Below the pieces are notes generated by a model. The model was not told the DNA's origin, did not search any database, and worked only from the letters and a program-made list of their open reading frames with translations. A stretch of DNA of 64,000 bases, taken from contig OY760650.2 in assembly GCA_963663845.2 (NCBI GenBank), positions 992,001-1,056,000 on the forward strand, read 5' to 3'. The translations under genes were made by a program, and so were the position numbers. This stretch comes from Versatilivorator sp963663845. Its GTDB lineage: Bacteria; Acidobacteriota; Terriglobia; Versatilivoradales; Versatilivoraceae. How positions within the stretch are numbered: position 1 is the stretch's first letter; every line of letters starts with the position of its first letter. Positions 49,696-58,310 of this stretch are shown here, piece after piece.

Positions 49696-51426
49696 CTAAA
49701 CCGCAGCGCGGCTGATGGTCCGGGTCTCGGACATTCGGGTGACCAGCTCGACTCGCCGGATCCTCAGGGGCTTGTCCGAACCGGGCCCCCGGTAGTTCAA
49801 CCGAATGGACACCGGGTTGCGGCCGGTCTTGAGGGCCGCCATGGGAACCGGAAACTTCAGAGCCTTGAAGTGCATGTCGAAGGGTTTGTCGGCAGGAAAT
49901 CCGATCATGCCGTTGCCGGGCAAGGGGGCGATTTGGTATCCCACCTCCTGCCAACTGGAGGCCACGTCCACTCCGGCGGGCTCCAGCACGGTGTCGCCCA
50001 CCGAAACCGTCAGGCGGTCCCCCGGCTTGGAATAGTCCAGCGCCAGCCACAGCTCGGCGGTCCGGGGCTTGCTGGTCTTGAAGTCGTCGGCCACCGGCAT
50101 GTGAAACGACTTGGCGCCGTCGGCCACGTTCAGGTTGAAGGGGACCGGGGCGCCCTTGGAAACCGTATTGTAGCGCACGTAGTCGGCGCCCGGGGCTCGG
50201 GGGCTGGCCTCGAATCGCTGAACGGCCGTGTAGTGCTTGTCCTTTTTCCTCATGCGCTTGGGATCGGCGATCTCGTTCAGCAGGTGCTTCCGCCAACTGC
50301 CGTACATGAACCAGTTGAAGGTGTAAAGGCCGTCGGCCCCGTCCCGCCAAAGGTTGGCGGCGCTTCCTCGAATGACCTCGTCCGGGCTGACTCGGTAGCT
50401 GTTCCCGTAACTGTAGAGGCTGGGATAGATGGGAAGTTGGCGGGCCTTCATCAGGCCTCGAAACTCGTCCATCGTCGGCAGCTCGGTCAGGCCCTGACCC
50501 AGGATCAGCATGTCGGCCAGGTCCTCTTCGATCCACTTCTCGATTTCGAAACCGCCCAGCGCGCACCACTCCAGCTTCTCCGGAATGCGGATGGCAATCT
50601 CGATGGGCCGGCCCCGGCGTTGGGCCTTCTCGTTGAGGCTCTTGCGGATGGCGCGCATGAACTCGGTCAGGTACTTTCCGTTTTCTCGCTCGGTACCCCG
50701 CTGGAAGTAGAGGGTGTGCCGCAGCCAGTCCAACTCGATGCCGTCGAAATCCCAGCGATCGAAGAACTCCTCGGCCACCTTGAGCTTCAGGGCCCGGACT
50801 CTGGGATGGGCGAAGTTCAGCGCCGTCCACCAGTCGAGATCGTCCACAAGCCAGTCGGGATTGATCCGCTTGAAGGTCGGCAGCTCCGGGTTGGGCAAGG
50901 CGCCTCTGGCGTGCTGGCCGTCGTGGATGTCGTTCATCCTGAGGGAGACGAAGGCATCCAGACCGCGCTTGCGGCACTCCTCCAGGATCACCTCGGGAGG
51001 ATTGTGGCCGGCGTCGGCCAGGCTCTTGGGGTTGAGGTACTGGTCCTTGGGGTCGACCTCGATCCCGCCGTGCCAGGTCTTGCTCTCCGGGAACTTGAAC
51101 CGGTCGGCCTCGCCCGGCCACTCCAGCACGTTGCTCTGGTACTCGGCCACGTTGCCGCTGCCGAAGCTGAACAGGAGGGTGTCCACGCCGGTGTTCTCGA
51201 TCGGCGTGAAGACCAGGGAGGTGAACTGCTCCCGCGTGAGGGGGCCATAGGAATGGGGCAAGGCGGTTCGGCCCCAGCAGTGAATCATGGACCCGTCCCA
51301 ATTGAACAGAAGCCGCCGTTTCCTGCCGCCTGCTCCGGCCCGCTTGGGCCTGGGCCCGGCGTGCAGCAACTGAGCCAACCCACCGGCTCCCACAATCATG
51401 AAGCTTCGTCTGGTGATCGATCGCAT
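49696..51426 (-). CDS. Tat-exported glycoside-hydrolase-like TIM-barrel protein (paralogue 5)
   Basis: ATG 51424-51426 gives a Tat leader (ITRRSFMIVGAGGLAQLL) and 576 residues. Barrel landmarks are VDTLLFSFGSGNVAEYQS, FDGIELDWLRHTLYF as candidate catalytic strand, FEIEKWIEEDLADMLILGQG, and LWRDGADGLYTFNWFMYGSW. The C-terminal ~180 residues are a beta domain (HMPVADDFKTSKP, NPVSIRLNYRGPG). It is inverted relative to the other four and 5 kb from them, sharing most with paralogue 4. No family name is certain; glycan or sugar-acid hydrolase is inferred from the fold alone. Confidence 0.72.
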   Translation of the reverse strand: MRSITRRSFMIVGAGGLAQLLHAGPRPKRAGAGGRKRRLLFNWDGSMIHCWGRTALPHSYGPLTREQFTSLVFTPIENTGVDTLLFSFGSGNVAEYQSNVLEWPGEADRFKFPESKTWHGGIEVDPKDQYLNPKSLADAGHNPPEVILEECRKRGLDAFVSLRMNDIHDGQHARGALPNPELPTFKRINPDWLVDDLDWWTALNFAHPRVRALKLKVAEEFFDRWDFDGIELDWLRHTLYFQRGTERENGKYLTEFMRAIRKSLNEKAQRRGRPIEIAIRIPEKLEWCALGGFEIEKWIEEDLADMLILGQGLTELPTMDEFRGLMKARQLPIYPSLYSYGNSYRVSPDEVIRGSAANLWRDGADGLYTFNWFMYGSWRKHLLNEIADPKRMRKKDKHYTAVQRFEASPRAPGADYVRYNTVSKGAPVPFNLNVADGAKSFHMPVADDFKTSKPRTAELWLALDYSKPGDRLTVSVGDTVLEPAGVDVASSWQEVGYQIAPLPGNGMIGFPADKPFDMHFKALKFPVPMAALKTGRNPVSIRLNYRGPGSDKPLRIRRVELVTRMSETRTISRAAV

Positions 51427-51558
51427 CCTGGTCCCCCCGGCGCTATTGCTGTTTGCTGATATGGATCCCCGAAATGATATCAAGTCGCCGCCGGAAAAGA
51501 AAGATCCCGAGGAAGGTTTCCGGCGCCCGACCGGTGTCGGTTCGGATCATGGCGTTGG

Positions 51559-51861
51559 TCAATGGGCTGTCCGTTCAATGAGGGTTTCGAGGGCTCGTCC
51601 CTGGGTTTCCAGGGCTTGCCCTTGGCGTTCCAGGGCTTGCCCCTGGCGTTCGAGGGCTTGCCCGTGACGGTCCATGCCCCGGATCAAAGCCTGCAGGCCG
51701 GCCATGGTTTCGGCGTGGCGGCGCTGGTTTTCATGTTCCTGGCGTTCTCCGGCCTGGGCGCGTTGGTCATTGGCCCGCACCATGCGGGCGATTCCGAACC
51801 AGACAACCGCGAGCGTGGCGGCGTTGATTACCAGGCTTGAGATTTCGTAAGCGGTCATCAT
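51559..51861 (-). CDS. Small membrane-anchored coiled-coil protein with QGQALER heptads
   Basis: ATG 51859-51861 with GGAG 8 bp ahead is chosen; the frame is open further upstream. The 100 residues comprise one N-terminal membrane helix (SSLVINAATLAVVWFGIARM), a charged helix rich in Gln/Glu/Arg, and a C-terminal run of seven-residue units (GQALERQ, GQALERQ, GQALETQ). The corresponding DNA is a 21-bp tandem repeat (51588-51671). This is the reverse topology of DUF1640-type proteins, with the anchor first. No family recognised; a stand-alone membrane-tethered coil is all that can be said. Confidence 0.55.
   Translation of the reverse strand: MMTAYEISSLVINAATLAVVWFGIARMVRANDQRAQAGERQEHENQRRHAETMAGLQALIRGMDRHGQALERQGQALERQGQALETQGRALETLIERTAH
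51588..51671. repeat. 21-bp tandem repeat, four units, inside a coding region
   Basis: Units start at about 51588, 51609, 51630 and 51651 (core AGGGCTTGCCC). The two central units differ at one base. They encode the QGQALER heptads of the 51559-51861 gene. Confidence 0.75.
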
Positions 51862-51987
51862 GGCGGTTTCTCCGGTCGGGATGGCGGAGCGGGGCCGGAA
51901 TTCCGGCCCCGAGAACCCCGGGCGGCTCACGCGGCGACGATATCGATAGACTCCGCAACTATCCCAAAAAGGTTATGGCAACCCGTT

Positions 51988-52188
51988 TCAGATCGCTCCG
52001 CGACGTCCTCTGCGAAACAGGGAAAGAACCAGATCGAAGCCGTACCACGTAGCCAGAAAGGCCAGGCACTCCAGGCTGAAACTTCCGAACTTGTAGAAGA
52101 TCTCGGCCACGATCAGGGCGCCCGCAGCAGCAGGAAGCTGCTCCAGTGCGATTCGGGAGAGAGGGAGGGAATGTAGCAAGGTATACAT
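51988..52188 (-). CDS. Small two-helix membrane protein
   Basis: ATG 52186-52188, with GAGG upstream, encodes 66 residues: MYTLLHSLPLSRIALEQL, then two hydrophobic segments (AAAGALIVAEIFYKF and LECLAFLATWYGFDLVLSLF) and a basic end (RRGRRGA). The pattern resembles small membrane proteins often annotated as hypothetical in related genomes. No partner is obvious; the neighbour on the same strand is the dioxygenase gene upstream. The G+C-rich frame with clean membrane segments supports coding. Confidence 0.5.
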   Translation of the reverse strand: MYTLLHSLPLSRIALEQLPAAAGALIVAEIFYKFGSFSLECLAFLATWYGFDLVLSLFRRGRRGAI

Positions 52189-52357
52189 GGCGGATCCGAT
52201 TCCTCGTTGGCCCTGGGCCCGGCAGTGGCTCGGCACCGACCGAGACCTTCCGGCGGCTGTCTCCAATGCCGGGGGAAGCGCCTTCACGGCTGCCTTCGCC
52301 GCACCGGCCCCCGGCGTTCGAGAAAGCCTATCATAAACCATTGGCCGGAAATGTGGA

Positions 52358-53377
52358 TCAGCTCCCGGCGCGCTGCTCCAGCTGGACCAGCAGGCCGGCG
52401 GCCCTGGCGCGCTTTTCCGGGTCGGTGTCCCGGGCGACGATGCGTTGCAGGACCGAGCGGGCCCGGGGGTCCCCGGCTGCGCCCAACTCCAGGCCCAGCC
52501 GGTCCCGCTTCTCGAAATAGCTGGGATCGAAGGGTTGAATCTCGAGCGGAAATTTCCGCCAATAGTACTTCAACGGGCTGTCAGGGGGCCAATCGGCATA
52601 GACCTGCTCCCAGTTGCGAACTTCCTTGCCGTGGGGCTCCAGGCTTCCGGGAGCGATGGGCTGGTCGACACTCTGGAACCGGGCGTCCATGGAGAGGCGC
52701 AGCCGGTTGCTCCGGTTGGCGACCCCCTTGTGAACCATCAGGCTGTGAAAGAAGAGCACGTCGCCCTGCTCCACCGGGTTGTGGACCCACTCTCCCGGCA
52801 GCTTGTCCGTCACCTCCATGCCCCCGGCCCCCAGCGCCGGTCGGAATTCGTAGACTCCGCCCCGATGGGAACCGCTGGAGAGCTGCAAGCCCCCCATCTC
52901 CCCGGCCAGGTCGCTCACCGGGAACCAGGCCGTGTAGGTCTCGGCGGTCCCCTGGATGGGGACCCAGTCCTGGTGAGGCGGGGTGGTGTACTCCACCTTC
53001 TGGGGAAAGATGGTCCGCCCGATCAATCGTGGATGGGGCAGGACCCTGCCTCCCACCAGCTTCTCCACCACCGCCAGCAGGTCGGGATGGTGCTGGATGG
53101 ACTGGAATTCCATGATCGACAACACCCGGGTCATGACTTCCATGTAGGGTCGTTCGGGCTCCACGCAGAAGGCCTCCAGGTCGGCGATGCCTTCCTCCCC
53201 GGCCCCGTCCTTCACCCAACCGACTTCCTCCAGGACCTCGAGCCACTTCAGGCGCAGTTCCTCCAGCAGGCCGCGCGGCAACAGGCCCCTGACGTACAGG
53301 TAGCCATCCCGATCCATTCGCCGTCTCAGTTCGGATGCATCGCCGACAATGCCCGTAGAATTCAGAAATGGCTTCAC
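52358..53377 (-). CDS. Phytanoyl-CoA dioxygenase (PhyH) family protein
   Basis: GTG start at 53375-53377, with GGGAGG about 6 bp before it. The 339-residue enzyme has an RDGYLYVRGLLP opening typical of PhyH, the metal-binding HxD in TTPPHQDWVP, the WFPVSDLAGEMGGLQLSSGSH loop and the distal His plus 2-oxoglutarate Arg in MVHKGVANRSNRLRLS. It is an Fe(II)/2-oxoglutarate oxygenase, cytoplasmic, substrate unknown. Many related proteins in marine and soil heterotrophs hydroxylate small molecules rather than phytanoyl-CoA. A C-terminal ~50-residue charged tail (ARSVLQRIVARDTD) is extra. Likely monocistronic or the end of an operon with 53407-55362. Confidence 0.88.
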   Translation of the reverse strand: MKPFLNSTGIVGDASELRRRMDRDGYLYVRGLLPRGLLEELRLKWLEVLEEVGWVKDGAGEEGIADLEAFCVEPERPYMEVMTRVLSIMEFQSIQHHPDLLAVVEKLVGGRVLPHPRLIGRTIFPQKVEYTTPPHQDWVPIQGTAETYTAWFPVSDLAGEMGGLQLSSGSHRGGVYEFRPALGAGGMEVTDKLPGEWVHNPVEQGDVLFFHSLMVHKGVANRSNRLRLSMDARFQSVDQPIAPGSLEPHGKEVRNWEQVYADWPPDSPLKYYWRKFPLEIQPFDPSYFEKRDRLGLELGAAGDPRARSVLQRIVARDTDPEKRARAAGLLVQLEQRAGS

Positions 53378-53406
53378 GAGAACCTCCCTTGATCAGGTGT
53401 CCTGTT

Positions 53407-55362
53407 TCAGAAATCTAGTGTCAGTTGTAGCACGCCCATCGAGGTCCCGGCAAAGAGACGGACCGGACCGGAACCGGCCAGGACCAAAGTGTGGAGCCGG
53501 CCTGCCGGCAAGCCGGCCGCTCCCGGACCCTCCCGGCCCGGTTCCAGCGCCTCCCAGTTGGCGCCACCGTCCAGACTTCTGAAGAGGCCGCGGCGCAGGG
53601 CCGCGTAGAGAACGGACGGCTTGGAGGGATCGACGAGCAGGGCCCGCACCACCGGAAAGGCCGGCAATCCCCGGTTGGCGGGCGACCAGGTCGCCCCCTG
53701 GTCGCTGCTCATGAACACTCCATCCCCGTAGGAGCCGGCGACCAGGATGCGGTAAGGGGGCGGACCCACCGCCAGAGCGTCGATGATGAGGCCGGGCAAC
53801 CCCTGGGCATCGCCTTTCCAGGTCACCCCACCGTCCACCGACTTGAACACTCCCGAGCCGTCGGTGGCAGCGTAGAGGGCGCCGGACCCAACCGGGTCCA
53901 TGGCCAGAGCCCGCACCTTCTTTTCCTTGAGTCCGCTGTTGACCGAATTCCAGGAAGAGGCGGCATCCTCGGTCTTGAAAACGCCCTCCCCGTCGACGGC
54001 GGCATAGAGCACCGAAGGCCGGGCAGGATCCGCCAGCAGCGACCGGACCAGGCTCAGCGGCGGCAGCCCTCGGTTGGACGCGGTCCAACTGGCTCCCGCG
54101 TCGGTGCTCTTGAAGACCCCGCCGCCAAAGGTGCCGGCATACAGGTTGCCGGGGTCGGAGGGGTGGATCAGGAGGGTCTCGACCCGGGGCTCGGTGAGAC
54201 CCTGGTTGCCGGGTTCCCACTTGAGGCCGCCGTCGGAACTCTTGAAAATGCCTGAACTCGAGGTGCCCGCGTAGGCCAGGTCGGGATTGGCGGGATCGAA
54301 TGCCAGGGCTTGCACCAGGACATCGGTCAACCCTTGATTCGAGTCCTTCCAGTCGTTGCCTCCGTCGGTGCTCAGGAAAACACCCCCGCCGGCCGTGCCC
54401 GCCAGCAGGGTGGAGCCGTCATCGGCAAGAACGGCCAGGGCCGTCACCGGAAAAAGACCGGGCAGCCCCCCGTGGATCGTCTTCCACGTCTCGCCCCCGT
54501 CAGCCGTCTTCAGCAATCCTTCGTTCAGGGTGCCGGCAAGTGCGGCTGCCGGACCCGATCCGATCAGGGCCAGGTCGAGGACGACAGCGCCCTTCTTGAC
54601 CGGCTTCCAGGTTTCCCCGCCATCCGGACTCCGGTAGACCATGCCGCCCAGGTTGTCGTCGGTGCTGACATAGAGGACCGCCGGATCATCACGATCCACC
54701 ACCGCCGCCGTAATCCAACGATCCTTCAAGCCGCGGCTCTTCCAGGTTTCTCCCCCGTCCAGGCTCTTGAAGAGCCCCTTGCGGTGGGTGCCGGCGTAAA
54801 GGGTCCGGGGCGCTTGCGGATCCATGGCCAGGACTTCCACCCGGCTGCCGGCCAGGCCCCGGTTGCCCGCCTTCCAGGTTCTGCCTCCGTTGCTGGTCCT
54901 GAACACCCCCCCGCCGAAAGTGCCCGCGTAGGCGATGGAGGCCTTGCGGGGATGGACCAGCAGAGCCTTGACCGGCCGGCCGGGCAACCCGTGCAATCGG
55001 GCGGTCCAGGAAGCGCCCCGGTCGGAACTCCTGAACACCGCTCCGGACGAGGTTCCGAGGTAGAGAATTCGAGGGTCCGAAGGAGCCACCGCCAGAGCCT
55101 CGACGGGACTCCCGGTCAGCCCCCTGGCGCCCGGTTTCCAGCTCCGGCCCCCATCGCTGCTGCTGAACAGGCTTCCTCGAGCCGTCCCCAGGTAGATTGT
55201 CCTGGAGTCTTCCGGATCGACAGCCAGACAGGAGACACTGGCGCCGAAGGGCCCCCGAGGCGCCGAAGGCCCGGTCGCCGCCTCAGAGGCAGACGAACTG
55301 ACGGCCATACTGGTTACGAGTGCGAAAACGCTGAAACAGGTGAACACAAGATGATTCATCAT
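53407..55362 (-). CDS. Secreted Asp-box (YCF48/sortilin-like) propeller protein
   Basis: 651 residues with a signal peptide (FTCFSVFALVTSMAVSSSAS). Thirteen Asp-box repeats of about 45 residues follow: SSDGGRSW, SSDRGASW, TSNGGRTW, SLDGGETW, SPDGGETW, TADGGETW, STDGGNDW, SSDGGLKW, STDAGASW, TEDAASSW, SVDGGVTW, SSDQGATW, SLDGGANW. Each repeat also has a YAGT-type strand. This resembles YCF48/sortilin-type propellers, probably two stacked propellers. It likely binds something at the cell surface; no catalytic Arg triad of a sialidase is seen. Its start overlaps a GATGAATGATGA minisatellite (55362-55388), and either of two adjacent ATGs could be used. Confidence 0.82.
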   Translation of the reverse strand: MMNHLVFTCFSVFALVTSMAVSSSASEAATGPSAPRGPFGASVSCLAVDPEDSRTIYLGTARGSLFSSSDGGRSWKPGARGLTGSPVEALAVAPSDPRILYLGTSSGAVFRSSDRGASWTARLHGLPGRPVKALLVHPRKASIAYAGTFGGGVFRTSNGGRTWKAGNRGLAGSRVEVLAMDPQAPRTLYAGTHRKGLFKSLDGGETWKSRGLKDRWITAAVVDRDDPAVLYVSTDDNLGGMVYRSPDGGETWKPVKKGAVVLDLALIGSGPAAALAGTLNEGLLKTADGGETWKTIHGGLPGLFPVTALAVLADDGSTLLAGTAGGGVFLSTDGGNDWKDSNQGLTDVLVQALAFDPANPDLAYAGTSSSGIFKSSDGGLKWEPGNQGLTEPRVETLLIHPSDPGNLYAGTFGGGVFKSTDAGASWTASNRGLPPLSLVRSLLADPARPSVLYAAVDGEGVFKTEDAASSWNSVNSGLKEKKVRALAMDPVGSGALYAATDGSGVFKSVDGGVTWKGDAQGLPGLIIDALAVGPPPYRILVAGSYGDGVFMSSDQGATWSPANRGLPAFPVVRALLVDPSKPSVLYAALRRGLFRSLDGGANWEALEPGREGPGAAGLPAGRLHTLVLAGSGPVRLFAGTSMGVLQLTLDF

Positions 55363-55388
55363 TCATCACTCATCATTCATCATTCCTT
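55362..55388. repeat. GATGAATGATGA minisatellite at a gene start
   Basis: On the minus strand, tandem units of ATGATGA/GTGATGA run into the ATG of the Asp-box gene, giving several alternative ATGs out of and in frame. Length changes would move the ribosome-start distance. Confidence 0.5.
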
Positions 55389-55482
55389 GGCCCGCATTGT
55401 ACAACATCCCGATGATCGGATTGGCGGGTTCGCGCTACCCCGGAGACGAGCCCACAAAGAATCCGCGAAGTTTGCCAAATCC

Positions 55483-55512
55483 TTTACAAATTCTCACCGC
55501 AAGTGGTAAATT
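55483..55512 (+). promoter_or_regulatory. Promoter of DUF1501 gene A, shared with 58223-58252
   Basis: TTTACA (55483-55488), 18-bp spacer, TAAATT (55507-55512), preceded by AAGTGG. The same arrangement (TTTACA, 18 bp, TAGATT with AAGTGG) occurs at 58223-58252 before the paralogue, so it is conserved. Confidence 0.55.
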
Positions 55513-55604
55513 TCCTCAAATCATCGGCAATTGATCTCCAGGCCGTGCCTGGAGAACCACTAATCCTGGCTGCATGGCAGCTCGGGGAACGGGGGCGACG
55601 GGCG

Positions 55605-56936
55605 ATGCTCACCATCCAAGGACAACAGCAGCGGCTTTGCGACGGGATCCACCGGCGCAACTTCATCAAGATCGGGGCCCTGGGCATGGGAGGACTTTCC
55701 ATGCCGCAACTGTTGCGGGCCGAGCGCCAGGCCGGTGTCGGCAAGTCCGGCAAAGCCATCATCATGATCTATCTCCCCGGCGGCCCGCCGCACCAGGACA
55801 TGTACGAGCTCAAGATGGACGCGCCTTCGGAGATTCGCGGGGAGTTCAAGCCCATTCCCACCAACGTTTCCGGCGTTCAGATCTGCGAGCATCTCCCCCG
55901 CCTGGCCAAGATGACCGACAAGCTGGTGCTCCTGCGAACCATCGTCGGGGCCAAGAACCGCCACTCCTCCCATCAGTGCATGACCGGACGCCTGAAGGAC
56001 GACCCGCCTCCCGGCGGGTGGCCCGAGATCGGTTCGGTCATCTCCAAGCTGGAGGGGTCCACCCATCCGGCCGTGCCTCCCTACGTGAACCTCACCCCCA
56101 AGATGAGGCACAAGCCCTACAATTTCGGTCACCCCAGCTTCCTGGGAGTGGCGCACACGCCATTCCGCCCCGAGGGCGATACCCTCAGGGACATGACCCT
56201 TCAGGGCATCAGCCTGGAACGGCTGTCGGACCGGCGGGCGCTGCTTCAGAGCTTCGACCGCTTCCGGCGGGATACCGACCGCAGCGGAGGGATGGAAGGC
56301 CTGGATGCCTTCAACCGGCAGGCCTTCGACGTCCTGACCTCCAGCCGGCTCCTGGAAGCCCTGGACCTGGAGAAGGAAGATCCGCGCATCCGCGAACGCT
56401 ACGGAGAGGGCACCCCGCAGCATCAGGGGGACGCCGCCCCGCGACTGATGGGGCAGTTCCTGCTGGCGCGCAGGCTGGTGGAGGCCGGAGTTCGCTGCGT
56501 CACCGTCAGCTTCAGCTTCTGGGATTGGCACGGCGGCAACTTCAAGCGGGGGCGGGACAACCTGCCGCCCTTCGACCAGGGGGTCAGCGCCCTGGTGGAG
56601 GACCTGCATCAACGCGGCTTGGACAAGGACGTCACCGTGATTGCCTGGGGCGAGTTCGGCCGCACCCCCAAGATCAACAAGGATGGGGGACGGGACCACT
56701 GGCCGCGGGTATCCTGCGCCCTGATGGCGGGCGGGGGCATGCGCACCGGACAGGCGATCGGGACCACCAACCGGCTGGGAGAAGAACCCAAGGAGCGCCC
56801 GATTCACTTCCAGGAAGTCTTCGCCACTCTCTACCACAACCTGGGCATCGACGCCGCCAGGACCCGGGTTACCGATCTGAACGACCGGCCGCACTTCCTG
56901 GTCGACGGCTACCGCCCCTTGCCGGAAGTCATCTGA
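55605..56936 (+). CDS. DUF1501 domain-containing protein, Tat-exported (paralogue A)
   Basis: ATG 55605 is chosen because it matches the start of paralogue B (MLTI followed by CDG and RRNF). The 443-residue protein has Tat leader IHRRNFIKIGALGMGGL. DUF1501 blocks: IIMIYLPGGPPHQDMYELK, ICEHLPRLAKMTDKLVLLRT, HSSHQCMTGR, WDWHGGNF, VIAWGEFGRTPKINKDGGRDHW. The alkaline-phosphatase-like motif GEFGRTP and RDHW suggest a metal-dependent hydrolase fold. It has no DUF1549 partner immediately downstream, since a lipoprotein gene (-) follows, unlike paralogue B. The reaction is unknown. Confidence 0.9.
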   Translation: MLTIQGQQQRLCDGIHRRNFIKIGALGMGGLSMPQLLRAERQAGVGKSGKAIIMIYLPGGPPHQDMYELKMDAPSEIRGEFKPIPTNVSGVQICEHLPRLAKMTDKLVLLRTIVGAKNRHSSHQCMTGRLKDDPPPGGWPEIGSVISKLEGSTHPAVPPYVNLTPKMRHKPYNFGHPSFLGVAHTPFRPEGDTLRDMTLQGISLERLSDRRALLQSFDRFRRDTDRSGGMEGLDAFNRQAFDVLTSSRLLEALDLEKEDPRIRERYGEGTPQHQGDAAPRLMGQFLLARRLVEAGVRCVTVSFSFWDWHGGNFKRGRDNLPPFDQGVSALVEDLHQRGLDKDVTVIAWGEFGRTPKINKDGGRDHWPRVSCALMAGGGMRTGQAIGTTNRLGEEPKERPIHFQEVFATLYHNLGIDAARTRVTDLNDRPHFLVDGYRPLPEVI

Positions 56937-56986
56937 CTCCCCGGCCCGCATGTCTCAGGCAGGACACCGAGGCGATCGACCGGAGT

Positions 56987-57886
56987 TCAGTTCTTGTCGT
57001 CGGTCTTCCTTCCATACATCGCATCGATCTGGGCCTGCAGCTCATCCGCCCGGGCCTGAATGGCCTCATCGGGGCTCTCCTGCAACGTCTTGAGCGCCAG
57101 TTTGAGCGACTCCGCCGCTTTTACCACGAATAGCGCATAGTTCTTGTGCTCGCTCAGTCCCTCCCGGCCAAACAACTTCTGGGTGTCCAGCAGACACTGG
57201 GTCAACGTCACCAGCACCCCGCTCGGAACCAGATCCACCGATCCCTGCTCCAGGGTCGTCCGGGCCTGGGCCAGGTCCTCCTCCGACCCCACAAACCGGG
57301 CCAGCGTGCGGGCGACACCCTTGGGAAGCTCGACGACCTCGACCTCCTCCTGCTGCTCCGAATCCAGCAAATTGCCGCTCCTCACCTCCTCCAACTGGTC
57401 GGGCCCCTGCTCGGAATCGTCCACCGGCCAGGAGGACTCCAGGGCATAGGTGGATTCCGGCGAATGCCGCTTGAGAAAGCGGTCGCAGGCCTGGTACAGG
57501 GCCAGCGCCACGCTCTTTCGCTTGCGGTGATAGTTGAAGGCCGTGGAGCGCAGCGTGCCGTACTGCTCGGGATCCGCTTCCATGCCGGCCAGGTAGGCGT
57601 CCGCAATGCTGCGGTACCCATCGCTTTGGCCCACCAGCAGGACAATATTCAGAAGCCGGGCCTTGGCGGCCTCTTCACTCTTGGGAAACCTGGCCTGCAG
57701 AGCGCCCGAGGAATCGAGCGCCTTTTCGAAACGCCCGTCGGCCACGGCCTCATGCACCTCGGAAAAAAGATACTCCGGGGTGTTGGTGTCGACCTGAGGC
57801 TCCTGGCTGCAGCCGGCGGCTGCCAGACAGACGATTGCGATCAGACCGGCGCTGAGGCGCGGGTGGAAAGACATAGGAACTCTCAT
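56987..57886 (-). CDS. Predicted lipoprotein, helical, unknown function
   Basis: 299 residues from ATG 57884-57886 behind AAGGAG. A signal peptide with lipobox LAAAGC (Cys about residue 26) marks an inner- or outer-membrane lipoprotein. The mature part is helical, with a TPR-like start (LFSEVHEAVADGRFEKALD, then FPKSEEAAKARLLN). A highly acidic linker (about 165-195, EEVEVVEL) follows, and then a helical end (ESLKLALKTLQESPDEA). No family recognised. It lies between the two DUF1501 genes in opposite orientation, so it splits what may have been one duplicated block. Confidence 0.7.
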   Translation of the reverse strand: MRVPMSFHPRLSAGLIAIVCLAAAGCSQEPQVDTNTPEYLFSEVHEAVADGRFEKALDSSGALQARFPKSEEAAKARLLNIVLLVGQSDGYRSIADAYLAGMEADPEQYGTLRSTAFNYHRKRKSVALALYQACDRFLKRHSPESTYALESSWPVDDSEQGPDQLEEVRSGNLLDSEQQEEVEVVELPKGVARTLARFVGSEEDLAQARTTLEQGSVDLVPSGVLVTLTQCLLDTQKLFGREGLSEHKNYALFVVKAAESLKLALKTLQESPDEAIQARADELQAQIDAMYGRKTDDKN

Positions 57887-58310
57887 GGGTCAACTCCTTC
57901 CATAACGGCTGGGGATGAGCCTCTGCCGGTTCCATGAAGCGTTGCGGGCGAGTCCGACGGGCGTGCAGGCTGCATGGGCTGTCCCGGCATGCGAACCCTC
58001 GAAGACGTCACGGGGAAACCATAGTGCCGGCAAAATACTGAAAAAAAACTACTTCTCTCCATCGCCAGCGATCCGCCGAGAACATGCTGGCAAGTCCCGG
58101 AGCCGGCAGCCGCCCCGCCCCGGAGCGGCATGACGCAAAGCCTGAACGGATGTTGAAACGATAGGAACGGATTCTGACGGATTCCGGTAGCCGCGTCAAC
58201 CCTCGCGGGACATTTTGGTCTCTTTACACTTTCCCCTCGAAAGTGGTAGATTACCCGGTACCGTATTCAATGGCTCGGATCAGGCAATTGTCTGGAGGAG
58301 GCGGAGAGCA
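57887..58310. other. Divergent intergenic region between lipoprotein and DUF1501 operon
   Basis: 424 bp. The right part contains the conserved promoter (58223-58252). The left part shows a modest GC-rich segment (58095-58130) without a clear hairpin. No coding signal. Confidence 0.5.
58223..58252 (+). promoter_or_regulatory. Promoter of the DUF1501-DUF1549/1553-PPC operon
   Basis: TTTACA (58223-58228), 18-bp spacer, TAGATT (58247-58252) with the same AAGTGG flank as at 55483-55512. It lies 59 bp before the ATG at 58311. Confidence 0.55.
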
